Assembly: GCA_025331435.1 (NCBI GenBank)
Contig: JAIWNI010000184.1
Location: 1-30,490, forward strand
Length of the DNA: 30,490 nt
Direction: 5' to 3'
Source: Choanephora cucurbitarum
Lineage: Eukaryota; Mucoromycota; Mucoromycetes; Mucorales; Choanephoraceae
Below the pieces are notes generated by a model, which was given only the letters and a program-made list of their open reading frames with translations, ran no database searches and was not told the DNA's origin. Positions 19,872 to 30,285 of this stretch are shown here, piece after piece. Every line of letters starts with the position of its first letter. The stretch's first letter is position 1. The position numbers and the translations under genes are program-made.

Positions 19872-20582
19872 TCACTGAATTTTACTTGGTAGATGCAAAG
19901 CTACTACTATGTTGGCAATACCTGGGTAATACAAATGCGAAGTCGAATGGATCTTGTGTAGTGGAAGTATACAAAAAAAATCGTCGTCTTCAAACTGCTC
20001 GACAAAAGGCTGCATGCCATCATCTCTGTAGAACAGTAAGTCCTCTATTACTTCCCTAGGAAGCTTGAACCATTGTACAAAAGCGAAGTAGTGATCCAGT
20101 TTTTAAGGATCATCGCCATTTTCGTCTTCTAGTAGAGGTGCGTGCTTGAAAAAGAGTCTAATTGCACCGGTTCGTAATGTAATCTCATCTAGCAATGAGC
20201 CGGTCTGACTTCCTTTCTTTCGAAATGCATTGACATAGACACCACTATTACTGCCTGTGAGCTGAGATGAATAATTGTATCCCTAAGAGGTCAATGGATT
20301 TGAACTTCTGTACATCGTTTGAAGATGTAAATCCCTCGTATGCAAGTGTGTAGTAGTCTAGAAGGCATGCATAATCGTTTCCAGAGAGACGATTGTGTTT
20401 GGGAGACGCCCATTTGGTGGATTTCTAACTTTTGGAAGGCATATCTTCATATATAAAGGGATTGCCATTTATTGACGAAAATCCAACAAATCGTAAAAAA
20501 TAGCTATAGCTGTTTGCGCTTTCTGTTCTCTATCGGATTCAGCGATTCTGAGATCATCGTTTGTGATTGCAATATTGTTCAT
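19872..20582 (-). pseudogene. Tnp2 transposase C-terminal region
   Basis: The minus strand from ATG 20580-20582 (MNNIAITNDDLRIAESDREQ) to a TGA at 19872 reads, with frame changes, as the C-terminal module of fungal CACTA transposases. It shows HNRLSGNDYACLLDYYTLAY, then after a frameshift GVYVNAFRKKGSQTGSLLDE, TGAIRLFFKHAPLLEDENGD and DHYFAFVQWFKLPREV. Several stops interrupt it. It is separated from the Tnp2 core by 431 bp of non-coding sequence. Confidence 0.6.
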
Positions 20583-21013
20583 GTTGTTTGACGCGTTTTA
20601 GTTTCTGAAATTCAAAAAAAAATCGTTGTAAAATAAAATCGAAAAAGAGGAAAAGAGAAGAAGAGGAGAAAGAATTCTGTTTAAAACATTCGCTTATTCA
20701 ACTACCTTTACCTGCAACTGATTTCAGTTTCGTCAGTGGTGATACAAACAAAATATTTCTTGATAATTGTCATCATATGGTGATGAACGTCGCAAGCAAT
20801 AAGGATTTTAGATTGACATTAATTTCGATATAGACAATAAACACAAGCATACATAAACTTGTAATAAAATTATTAATAGCAGTTATTCTTTTACTAGGGA
20901 TTCTTCTTTTTAAAGACCCTTTTTTTGCGTAGCAAAGAATTTATTTGAAAAAGGGAGATACAAAAAAACCTAAAACAAAGAAAAGACATTTAGAAACAAG
21001 ACAAAAAAAACGA
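20583..21013. other. non-coding gap inside the transposase region
   Basis: AT-rich, with long A and T runs and no coding frame that joins the two Tnp2 parts. It may be a large intron, an insertion, or a true gap between two genes. A TTTCAG (minus strand) shortly before ATG 20582 could be a splice acceptor. Confidence 0.4.
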
Positions 21014-23367
21014 CTAGTAGTAAGAACTGTTATGCGTGATAAAATCCAAATTTTCAGAGAAGATGATTGATTGCATTTTGTCCACGTAGGTTTTTTCTAG
21101 ACCTTGTCTATGATTAGTGCGGATTCTTTTGACAAACATATTGTTTCGTTCAAAGTTGAATCCCCAAAAACAAGAAACGGGACCCCACTTTCGCATTGAT
21201 TCGCGAAGATGCAACATGAAATGGAAGTTGGGGGTTACCTCGTCCTTCGAATACAATTCGTTCATACCCTACAGCAAAAGTAAGCAAATAGCTATGAACG
21301 ACTTCAATGTCTGAAATAGCTATGCTATCGCCTTCAAGAATTCTAAACGCCTTGATGAGATTCATCACAACAGCATACTCATCGTCTTGAATAACTCCCT
21401 TCAGTACCAGAGAAGCTACACCAACCACAAAGTCCTTGAACTCAACAGCCTTCACATTGTGAAAGCCATTTTCACCTATCTTGTTCGAAAGAGGGACCGC
21501 AGGAGTGATCCGGGCTGAAGACCATCTTTTTCATCTTTTGTTGGATGACTTCATACGAAGTCAGAGGAATCATAGCGGAAATGCACCGCTTGGCAATGCC
21601 CAGGTACAAGCAATGCATAGGTTCCAGGGCAACCAGATCGTAAGTAAAATAAGGCAATTCATTCAAAATTGAATACCTTGATCCAGTTGCCCTTTCAACT
21701 TCCTTTCTTCTTACACCAGTGGGTGCTCTTCTCCAATCCTCAGAAGCTTGGCGAGTAGCATTAGGATCTTTTCTAGGGCCAGCTGTCACAGTTCCAGTTG
21801 CAGTAGTTGTGTCTACTGACACCACCAGGAAGAGAAGGGAATACAAGATCACACATATGGCAAGCACGATGACCATTGTACGAAAGGCTGCCGATTAGCT
21901 TCTTTGTAGCAGGTAGATCACAACTGATCAAAGAGATAGCTGCTCGGACCTTGTTGTAAACAACCTGACCATTGAGCAAAGTGACCGGCATGTCTACACC
22001 TCTCATCAACACCAACAATTCATTCACCAAGGGCCTAAGATAGTGATTGATGGCAGTGGTACGAGGCTCACTTGAGCCGGGGATCACACCAACCAAGATC
22101 ATGTTCTTCTTCAGATCACGGCCATTCTTCTTTGGCAAGTTAAGTATAAACATGCAAATACAGTCTACACTGTAACTGTGCTCAAAGGAACTGAACCAAT
22201 CAATGTTCAGAGCTAGCTGCAAGTTATAGTTGGATTCATAGGCAAAGGGAACCTTATCAGTAGGCAATGCCTGCGAAGGTATCAAACATGCTGGCATCCT
22301 GCAAGTCCAAAAAGTGGCCTTCCAAACCACGTCGGTGTTTCTACTGGTCAAGTTGGTCAGCAAAACCTCGTCATCTGAAAAATCTCTTCAAAGTAGCCTC
22401 AACGGAACAGTAGGCATACTTCATCTGCACACACATGGCGGGAGGAACTCGGTTGTTAAGAGCCAAGAGATTGCCAGTACAAAAGAAGGAGGCATGCTTG
22501 GAAATAAATATGGCATTAACCATGGACTTGTCACGGATGACTGCACCAGTTGCATTTTCATGCAAAGCATGACACTTGGAGCAGACAACGTATGTCTTGA
22601 CACCATCCGTGCTACCATTTAAAAGAGCAGTACGGTTCAAAAAGGTAGGCACACGCTTAGGAAAGCGGAAGGAGTCGCCAGTTTCTTCCATGACTTGATT
22701 CAAGCATTCCATCACATACTCAGTACCTTCGTGAGTGGTGTACTTGTTATGAAGCTTGACCACCATTGCAAACAAGATCTTAGAGACTGCTGAAGAAGGG
22801 ATTTTGCCTATAATAGACATAATATAAAGAATCGTTCAGTAAAAGAATTAAATGACTTTATTTATTGGAATTTACTTGAAGAAAAAGTGTCAGCAAGTTG
22901 ATCGATTTCATCGATTTCAACAACTATCGGTTGTCACCTCCTCAGGCTCGAACGCAGAGGTACCAACATCAGACCATTCTTCATCGTCACCCGTGGCCAA
23001 GATGCTGAAATCTTCTTCCATGATTTCGTCATCTATATAACAGACCGATTAGTGTTAAGTTCTTTGATGATGCGTTTTGTTTCTTTACCATCAGCATCCA
23101 TTGAATCGATGTCATTGTTGACATCTTGTTCAGACAAGCCAACCATGTCAAAGAATTGATCATCTAAAAACAACAGCGTTACCTAACATGTTTCATTTTT
23201 ACTTTATAAAGTGTTTTACCGTTGGCAGAAGCCCACTCATTGTAGGCAACACCTCCAAACAAATTGTTTGCCTTGTGATATTGAATGGTATATTGAGGCA
23301 ACCATCTTTCTTCATCAGGGAAGTTGATGCATTCATCACAGAAACAGAGGAGAAGGGATTCAGACAT
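21014..23367 (-). pseudogene. Tnp2-type CACTA transposase core
   Basis: It starts at ATG 23365-23367 (MSESLLLCFCDECINF, a CxCxxC cluster). Two or three small introns (near 23190, 23040-23090 and 22810-22870) lead into the long part. Conserved family segments follow: YSVDCICMFILNLPKKNGRD, KNMILVGVIPGSSEP, NHYLRPLVNELLVLMRGV, KVRAAISLISCDLPATKKLI, SYNGHRACHMCDLVFPSLPG, LPYFTYDLVALEPMHCLYLG and TPNFHFMLHLRESMRKWGPV with FERNNMFVKRIRTNH. DPMHNLxLG is usual where EPMHCLYLG is seen. Frameshifts occur near 22920, 22375, 21870, 21470 and 21240. The enzyme would cut the CACTA ends. Confidence 0.8.
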
Positions 23368-23899
23368 AATTGAGTGTTATTTTTTTGTTGTATTTAGGTA
23401 GAAAGAGCATTAATTAACCTGTCAACATGATATTATATACAGAATTAGAATTTTCCTACTCAACAGGTACACAATTACTATAATCGGCTATCTGCTATCG
23501 GTTGACAGAAACAATGAAATTCATTATCAGATTTGGACCTAATCCTTTCTCTTAAATGTGCTAAACATACATTTTAATCACTCTTTCACTCAACGTAATG
23601 TTTGCAATTCCTTCACCTTTACTTTATTTAGCTAAGAGGGGTTTTCATGTTGCTCGGTTAAAAGTGACTAATGTTTTGCGAATGAAGACGTATCGCTGAT
23701 TCCCAATATTTTTTTATATCTGTTACACCCGTATTTCCCGAATGACTTTTTACCTTTCGCCTAATATCGTTTTATTCGTTTTTTTTTACCTCAGTTTGAA
23801 TATGGTTTGTTGAGTCTGTATATTGCCCTTGACTAAATAAAAGCAAGTTTTATTTTATTTACTTTAGTTCTTATTACGCGCCATCTGATTCGCCTCGAC
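23368..23899. other. divergent intergenic region between Tnp2 and FAR1-OTU
   Basis: 532 bp between divergent starts, presumably holding both promoters. An AT-rich AAATAAAAGC (about 23836) lies about 65 bp upstream of the FAR1-OTU start and could serve as a TATA-like element. No TIR or TAGTG end was seen. Confidence 0.4.
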
Positions 23900-24789
23900 A
23901 TGCAAAGCGAACTAGCTTGTTCATTCACAAAACAAGCTGTTGCTGATTACGTCTTACAAACCGCTCCTTTGACAACGAAACACTTTATTGAATTTCGACT
24001 CAAAACTGATCAGAAAGTATACGCAAAATGTAAAATTCCCAACTGCTTTTTTCAAATCCACTACAACAAATCTACTAAGAAGAACTTTTCGTGGATTCTC
24101 AGTAAGAAACAAACACCACACAATCATTCTGAAATTCAACTGATCAGTAGACAAAAAGTTAACACCACACTTCAAGCTGTTAAAAAGCGTGTAGTCGTGA
24201 GTCCTTCAACTGGTTACTGTGGATTTCATGCGATTGCTCATAGAGTCTACCAAGACAGCTTCCAACACATGCAAGTAAAAAAAGATATGTTGTTGACACT
24301 TGAAAGAAACTTGGAGATATACAAACAAATGAGGTATGGAGTATGACAAGTATATAATAGAGACTTTATTGACTTTAAGGTAACAGGTTTGACGTTAAAA
24401 AGGTAAAGGGTATTCTTTCTTTTGGAATAGACGACAACAATGTTTTCTGTCCTTTAGAATACTGGTATAACGGTATAGAATGCAGTCAAATTGTTGCAGA
24501 CACCTATAAGATTGCTGTTACAATCATGGATGGTGACAAAGCCAACAAGCCAACTTTGATGGTGCCAATTTGTGCTGTTATTCTAGAAAAACTTCCAATT
24601 GTTCTACAATTTAAAGCGCATCATTACAATATCCTCATAGTTGAAGAAGACTGTGTATATCCACCCATCAATCCTATCTACTCGAAGATTAATATGGATA
24701 TCAAAGACATAGAAAAAAAGATAAAAGTTAATATTAGAATACAATGTCAAAGATTGACCAAAAAGAATAAAGACTCGATTTGTATCTAA
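23900..24789 (+). CDS. FAR1-type zinc-finger plus OTU-like cysteine protease protein (intact, one intron)
   Basis: The exons are 23900-24333 and 24387-24789, joined across a 53-nt intron (AG|GTATGG...AACAG|G). They give an uninterrupted 278-aa frame ending TAA. Residues 28-76 form a FAR1/WRKY-GCM1-type zinc finger: C44-x4-C49-x24-H74-x-H76, with the usual HNH end. Residues ~98-235 resemble an OTU-family cysteine protease: STGYCGFHAIAHRVYQ carries the putative nucleophile Cys107 (consensus DGNCxFxA, so the Asp and Asn are replaced), EYWYNGIECSQIVADTY is the middle block, and LQFKAHHYNILIV carries the putative His224. FAR1 domains bind DNA in Mutator-like transposases, and OTU proteases remove ubiquitin or are carried by transposons. 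No transposase domain is present between them. It is divergent from Tnp2 and is the only undamaged protein gene in the window. Domain calls are by eye. Confidence 0.8.
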
Positions 24790-25191
24790 ATTTTATGGGT
24801 TCTTACATTAAAGATTAGCTAATCTATCTCCTTATGTTTAATACTATGAGACTATATGATTTAAATTGTGTAAACTAATGCCTTTTCAATACTTTAGATA
24901 ATGGTCAAACTACCATACATTACATATAGTGCAAGTTTTGCTCAGTGTAACACTATATAGCACTTCATCTTTTTGCTTCTTCTTGAGTTCGAATGACAAA
25001 TACAACCTTGAGCATCAGATTCGACTTCAGAAAAAAAGTTGCAAAAAAAAGCTTATTAAGGAACCGGAATACCAACTCTTCATTTCATAAAAAAAATAAA
25101 AATGTTCTTGTAACATAGAAATTAGGATGAAAGAAAAAAGTTGCATAAAAAACCCTAATTAGGAATCGGATGGTTCAATTTTGTTTATCAT
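24790..25191. other. intergenic region with imperfect 100-bp-spaced repeat
   Basis: Non-coding. The motif agttgcaaaaaaaagcttat (about 25038) recurs as agttgcataaaaaaccctaa (about 25138), both followed by a similar AGGAAYCGGA sequence. An inverted TATAGTG (24925-24931) and CACTATA (24951-24957) pair is present; neither could be confirmed as a transposon end. Confidence 0.4.
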
Positions 25192-25404
25192 TGATATGTA
25201 ATGACTCGAATTTTTGGTATCTCTTGCATTGCAATGTCAATTCAAAGTTTAGTCTTCCTGCACATATAAAACCACCCATATTAGCTTCATTTATATCTTT
25301 TCTTCTTCCTTTTCCTTGCCATAAACCACAATTAACATAGCTAACTGCAGGATTAGAAAAACTTTTACTATCCTAAAAAAGTCAATTCAATAGAGATACC
25401 AACA
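25192..25404 (+). repeat. 5' LTR of element C
   Basis: It starts TGATATGTAATGACTCG and probably ends near TACCAACA at 25404; the end is not confirmed by the partner, which is truncated. CATATAAAAC at 25263 is a likely TATA box. The gag ATG follows 31 bp later. Confidence 0.85.
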
Positions 25405-25435
25405 TTTCATTTGTTTTTCTAACAAGCAATCTATA

Positions 25436-26800
25436 ATGGCCAAACACGATAACAATGGTGCAAAGCTGCCCATTAACCTTATAAAAATCCCTGAATACAA
25501 AGAAAAAATGGAACCAACGCAATGGCTCAAAACCTATGAAAACTGCCTTGAAATCATACAAGTTTCAGAAGAAGACAAGCTTAGACTTCTTCTTGGATAT
25601 CTAGGTTCGGAAAACCTATCTACTTGGTTCCACGGACATGATTTCGAAGACTAGAAAAGCTTCAAAACCAAATTTACTGACCGATTTCAAAAGGAAGTCC
25701 CTAACATGAATACACTTGTGTCACAACTTCTGTCAATTAAAAGAAGACCTGAAGAAAGAATTAGAGACTTCATTGATCGATTTGATGAAATGGCATCTAA
25801 GTATGAAAGGGCCAAGAAAAAGCAAGTCCAATGGGCATTCCTGGATAATAACATTCTGAAGACTACCTTTATTGAAGGATTGACCTCTCATTATCTAAAG
25901 TTGGTAGTGAAAAGCAGTACCCCAAAAACCCTCACTGAAGCGCAAACTCTTGCAATCCGTGAAGATGATGACACTCAAGGTGACACGGCAGTTCTAGCAG
26001 ACATACAATCAAATCTGCATGATGTGCAAAATGAAATTCACATGGCCGCTCAAGAATGGAATCATACAAAATCGCAAGAAAAGAACAAACCACTGGCTAA
26101 ACAAGAAATTAAGCGGACTGATACAACCAAAGACATTGAAAAACGTATAAACGATTTGGCGTCTAGCCTGAACCGGCTCTCTTTGCTTATTGAAAAAACC
26201 ATACTCAAACTGGAGGTTCTAAATGCTACAATTGTCAAGAATCTGGTCATGTTGCTAACGCATGTAACAAGGAATGCAGAATATTTAAAGGACAGCTAGA
26301 TCAACACCAATTCATGAATTGTCCCAATTATAAATCAAAAGCGAACAATACATATCTAGTAATGAATGCCAATAAAGAACCCCTTGAAATCTATGCTGTT
26401 GGTAAGCGGTCAAGAAGTGAAGGATCCGAAAAGGATGTAAGGGTGTCACGCAGTGGAAAACTAGCCAAAGTACACGACACAGTCCCACAAGAGTTGTTGA
26501 TGAAGCGAAAAGAAATAAAGATGAAGAAAAAAGAAAACCAACAAGCAGAGCACATTCCACAGAACAATAAGTCAGTTGCATTTCACCCGAACCAAACAAC
26601 TATGCAGGTGGACCCCCTCAATTATCAGACCCCTCAAGTCCTCTCAGGTAGTGAAGTTAAGGCTGAAGACTTGTTGAAAGCGAAACTATTTGTCTGTTCC
26701 CTCGAACAACTTATGCCTCTCAAGGGTGTACGTTCGAAGTTGTTTTAACTTACTAAAGGAAGCCATAAAAGACAATCAAACAAGTCTAATACACAACAAG
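25436..26800 (+). pseudogene. element C gag with CCHC zinc knuckle
   Basis: It opens MAKHDNNGAKLPINLIKIPE. A Gag core follows (QWLKTYENCLEIIQVSEEDK, RLLLGYLGSENLSTWF). A stop at 25652-25654 falls where the family has Trp (FED-[stop]-KSFKTKF), then RPEERIRDFIDRFDEMASKY and a charged region. Near 26200 the frame shifts into the one carrying CYNCQESGHVANAC, a perfect CX2CX4HX4C knuckle at 26224-26265. A basic/Gln-rich tail runs to a TAA at 26746-26748 and further in frame toward the protease. Confidence 0.85.
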
Positions 26801-26805
26801 AAGTT

Positions 26806-27432
26806 ATGAATCTCTACCAAGTTGACGGAAAACCCCCCTTAAGACAACTTATCTCGTTTGAAGAAACTGGAATAGGTGCCCCTAGAGTTATAGCGATAGT
26901 TGAAGGTGAAATATTAGTGGACGCACTACTACACGCTGGATCTCATTGCTTCATTATGAGTGAGAGACTCATGGAAGAACTCAACTTGCAAATATCGTCT
27001 ACGAGTTCCAAAATGGCCACACGAATGGCTAATGGTGCTTTGGTCGAGAGTTTAGGAAATATTGATCAAGTCTTAATAAAAATACAACAAGTCCTTTTTT
27101 GTATTCGAGTAGTGGTTTTCTAAAATCCACCATATGACCTACTTCTAGGAAGTGATTGTCTCAAGTTATTAGCGCTAGCTGCTGATTATGGAACCTCTTA
27201 TTTCTCTATCCAAACGAATGAAGGCCGAAGCCCGCTTACAGTGAACTTTGACACAAACCCTCTCCGTATGCAGCGACTGAACCTTGAAGACGTTACGGAT
27301 TTGGATAGTCACCATGAGTCCGACACTGATAACGACGCTGATAAAGACGCTGATAACGACGCTGATAACGACTCTGAAGGAGATGGCACTGATAGCGAAT
27401 CAATGTATGAATCCTATCTCATCATACCTTGA
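26806..27432 (+). pseudogene. element C aspartic protease, active-site Asp lost, and acidic linker
   Basis: The box reads VDALLHAGSHCFIMSERL where LLDTGAS is expected: the catalytic Asp is His (CAC for GAC) and Thr is Ala, so this protease should be dead. The C-terminal box is PPYDLLLGSDCL, after a TAA at 27121-27123. Downstream is an acidic linker built on a 12-bp DNA repeat (27322-27369) encoding repeated Asp-Ala-Asp-Asn, ending at 27432. Confidence 0.8.
27322..27369 (+). repeat. 12-bp coding repeat in the element C linker
   Basis: Units are gacactgataac, gacgctgataaa, gacgctgataac and gacgctgataac, followed by a degenerate unit. They encode an Asp/Asn/Ala tract that likely grew by slippage. 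Confidence 0.8.
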
Positions 27433-28325
27433 CAGAATCCTCAAGAGACTTGTCTAAGGAAATCCTCCGCAATTCAAAAAATAAAGGCATTAGCTGACGA
27501 AATTGACAACACACCTTCGTCCAATCAAGAAAAAATAGATATACTTAAACAAAAGACATATGATTGTAACAATTTCTCCAAAGACCAGCAAGAACAACTG
27601 ATGGCAACGTTGATGCAATACTTAGATGTATTTGGCATCGACTATAACGACTTATAAACCACGAACCTCGTTAAGCTACATGTAGATACCGGCACTCATC
27701 AGCCAATTTTAAAGAAGCCTAATAAGCATATGTCACACGCTGAACTAGAAACGTTTAAAAAAGGGTTGGCCAAAATGTTGAAAAATGGGCAGGTCGTCCC
27801 CACTATGCACCTCCCGGCAAAAGACGGTAGTTCTTCCTTGGGATGGGCATTCCCCGTTATGTATGTAGGCAAGAAGTTAACAATAGACAAGCGATTGGTG
27901 GTCCAGTTCCAAGAACTGAATTCTATTACAAAAAGGGATCCATGGCCACTTCCATCTATTACCCACCTGCTGGAGTCATATAAAGGAGCATCCTTCTTTA
28001 CCACCCTAGATTTATTAAAAGGATTTAACCAGATCTTAGTGGACGATGATTGTATGCACAAGCTGACTATGGCTACACTTTGAGGATGCTTCTCATACAG
28101 AGTAATGCCATTTGGTATTGTCAACGGACCGGCTTGTTTTCAAGAGCGATTTATCTTGCCATGCAAGACTATGTTGGTACCTTCGTTACTACATATATCG
28201 ACGATATAACGGTATATTCACAAGACTTTGATACTCATATTGATCATATCCATCGTACACTACAAAGACTGCGAGAAGTGAATATGGTAATTAAACCCTC
28301 TAAGGCTGCTTTTGCGTGAAAAGAA
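27433..28325 (+). pseudogene. element C reverse transcriptase domain
   Basis: After a spacer (27475-27660, ending with a TAA at 27656-27658), LETFKKGLAKMLKNGQVVPT leads into the RT. The first catalytic Asp is in FFTTLDLLKGFNQILVD. A TGA at 28081 precedes GCFSYRVMPFGIVNGPACFQ, and the YxDD box is intact as TYIDDITVYS (28194-28205). A TGA at 28317 separates it from the thumb/connection region. The frame changes between 28083 and 28160. The catalytic residues are kept, but the protein cannot be made in one piece. Confidence 0.87.
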
Positions 28326-29153
28326 ATGGAAGGGTTGGGATTTTCAGTCTCGAAGGATGGTATTAAACCTTGTGTATCAAATGTCGAAAAGATCAAGAAC
28401 TTTCCCGGACCTAAAAATAAAACCGATGTGCGTGCCTTTGCTGCTTTATCTGGATTTTACAGTAGACACATCAATTGCTTCAGCGACATCATCGCTCCCA
28501 TGAATGAGCTATTGAAGAAAACTGTACCATTCAAGTGGACAGATAGACAAGAAAAGGCGTTTATGTATGTCAAACAAAGTATTATCAACGCTGCTCAATT
28601 GAAATATCCTGATTCACAAGCAAAATACAAACTATGTTGCGACGCAAGTGATTTGAGAATTGAAGGAGTCCTCACTCAATTCGATGAAGAGAAACAAGAA
28701 GAAAGACCTATATGGTTTATGAGCCGCAAGTTGACAGCTGCTGAAATGAAATATTTTACCATTGAAAAGGAATGTTTAGCCTTGGTTTTTCTGCTACTAA
28801 CATTAAGACGCTATGTCTTGGACAAGGAACTAGACATTTACACAGACAACACAGCCGTAAAATACCTTTTCACTAAATCCAACCCTGGTAGTAGACTGCA
28901 AAGATGGATCATAGCTGTACAAAAATTTCAGTTTAAGGTGCACCATATTCCTGGGATGAACAATGTAGTAGCTGACGTCTTGTCACGATTCCCTCCTGCC
29001 GATATTGAGAAAGAAGAAGAACTATCGCCTGATCATGTTTTTAAAGATACCTGGCTAATTACCCTAGAAAACCCATATGAATACGAAGAACATATTGCAA
29101 AAGTGGTCAAAACTCTAAGACAAGCTGAAGAAGGCATAGTGACAATAAAATGA
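28326..29153 (+). pseudogene. element C RT connection and RNase H domains
   Basis: This is the longest open frame of the element, 275 codons. It starts with GLGFSVSKDGIKPCVSNVEK and AALSGFYSRHINCFSDIIAP (connection), then the RNase H residues: Asp in LCCDASDLRIEG, Glu in FTIEKECLALVFLL, Asp in IYTDNTAVKYL, and the end HHIPGMNNVVADVLSRFPP. It therefore reads intact, although the first motif (normally ASDxGxGAVL) has Arg and Glu insertions of charge. A stop at 29151-29153 follows EEGIVTIK, before the integrase. Confidence 0.88.
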
Positions 29154-30284
29154 GATCTATATCTCCAAGGTATCGATCGGATAACAATGACAATCTGTAC
29201 AGAAAAGTAGGTGAAAGATTTCTAAAAAAAACCAAAGTTATCTGAAAGGGCAAAACTGCTCCAAGAAGTACACGACGGTCATGGTCACTTCGGACAAAAT
29301 GCTACTTGAAAGAGACTGTTCTCATTTTATTGGTGGCCTAATGCATACCAACAAACTAAAGAATACGTACAATCTTGTCGCGAATGCCAAATCGTTTCCA
29401 GTCTACCGAACAAGTTGCCGGCTTTAGGACAAGTCCCGTCCAACCAATTATTTGACAAATTTGCAGTTGACTACGTCGGTCCCTTACCAACCTCATATAA
29501 AGGAAACAAGTATATAATCATTGCTGTGTAATATTATACAGGGTGACCAATAGGGCGAGCTGTAATATAAGCCAACGCGGAATCTACTATTAAATTTTTA
29601 TATGAAGAAATCTTCTGTGCTTTTGGACCCTGCAAGATCCTGACAAATAACGGTTACCATTTCGCAAATCGGGAAGTTGAGGCCTTCGATAAATACGTAA
29701 CCGCAAGACATCAATACACCTCTCCAGACAGACCCCAGACGAATGGAAAAGTGGAGCAGCTAAATGGTACTAGTGTAAAAGGGATAAAGAAAATGGCTCA
29801 TAACAACCAGGAGAACTGATATACCCTCTTTTACTCTATGCTGTATGCATACCGCACTAAAATTCACGAAGCAATGAAGATCTCGCCATATGAAGCTCTC
29901 TTCGGTATAAAACCGAGAATGTCAAACATGGACCCTCTTCAAGAATTAGGAAGAAGGCGTGGCGCAGAACGATCCTACGTCTTGATGGATCAGAAAATTA
30001 AAAAAGAGGATCAAATAGACAAAAAAAGAGGTAATTCAAGCTAAACAAGACAGGTTAGTCATCGGTGATCAAGTACTACGTGCAAACCATCAACGAAAGG
30101 ATAAGTTGGATACAAGATACAAGCAAAGTCCAGTATACGCCATTGTCGCCAAATTCCATTCAAACACTTATGTTCTGGTAAATGAAAAGGGCGTCAAGTT
30201 GAAAGAGCAGTCAATGGTGCAAGCTTGAAGAAATCTTATGCTAGGTCAAGTAATGAATGCATTCAAGAAATAGGCCGGGGATGA
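29154..30284 (+). pseudogene. element C integrase and pol C-terminus
   Basis: The HHCC zinc domain is VHDGHGHFGQ followed by CRECQ. The catalytic core has the first Asp in FAVDYVGPLPTSYKG. The second box is ILTNNGYHFANR, where LTDNG is expected, so the catalytic Asp is Asn. The Glu box is GKVEQLNGT. Several stops occur (for example at 29529 and a TGA at 29818 in place of Trp). Then come YAYRTKIHEAMKISPYEALF and a C-terminal segment (RLVIGDQVLRANHQRKDKLD, KQSPVYAIVAKFHSNTYVLV). After a shift near 30195, NGASLKKSYARSSNECIQEI ends at TGA 30282-30284, overlapping the purine tract. Confidence 0.85.
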
Positions 30285-30285
30285 A
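30271..30285 (+). promoter_or_regulatory. polypurine tract of element C
   Basis: TAGGCCGGGGATGAA lies directly before the 3' LTR. It is G/A-rich and in the position that primes plus-strand synthesis. The pol stop codon lies inside it. Confidence 0.6.

Larger units (their letters stand above)
17150..23367. mobile_element. CACTA-type (EnSpm/Tnp2) transposon, left end defined, right end not found
   Basis: The left terminus is CACTACAATCAATTTGATG at 17150, followed by a terminal hairpin and 35-bp subterminal tandem repeats. Multiple subterminal repeats are a hallmark of CACTA elements. Inside are a plus-strand coiled-coil gene (18578-19808) and a convergent Tnp2-type transposase pseudogene (19872-23367). 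I found no convincing TAGTG terminus with matching TIR and 3-bp duplication to the right, so the listed end is only the transposase start. The divergent FAR1-OTU gene may or may not lie inside the element. Confidence 0.65.

Noticed and set aside
19955..19962. TGTGTAGTG as the right CACTA terminus
   Set aside because: It lies within the Tnp2 C-terminal coding sequence, and the flanking triplet does not match.
24925..24957. TATAGTG/CACTATA as the right CACTA terminus
   Set aside because: Similarity to the left end is limited to CACTA, the adjacent triplets do not match GCC before 17150, and no inverted 35-bp repeats are nearby.
25436..30284. RIP-type mutation as the cause of stops in element C
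   Set aside because: Some stops fit Trp to stop (25652, 29818), but others are TAA or frameshifts. Without copies to align, dinucleotide bias cannot be tested.
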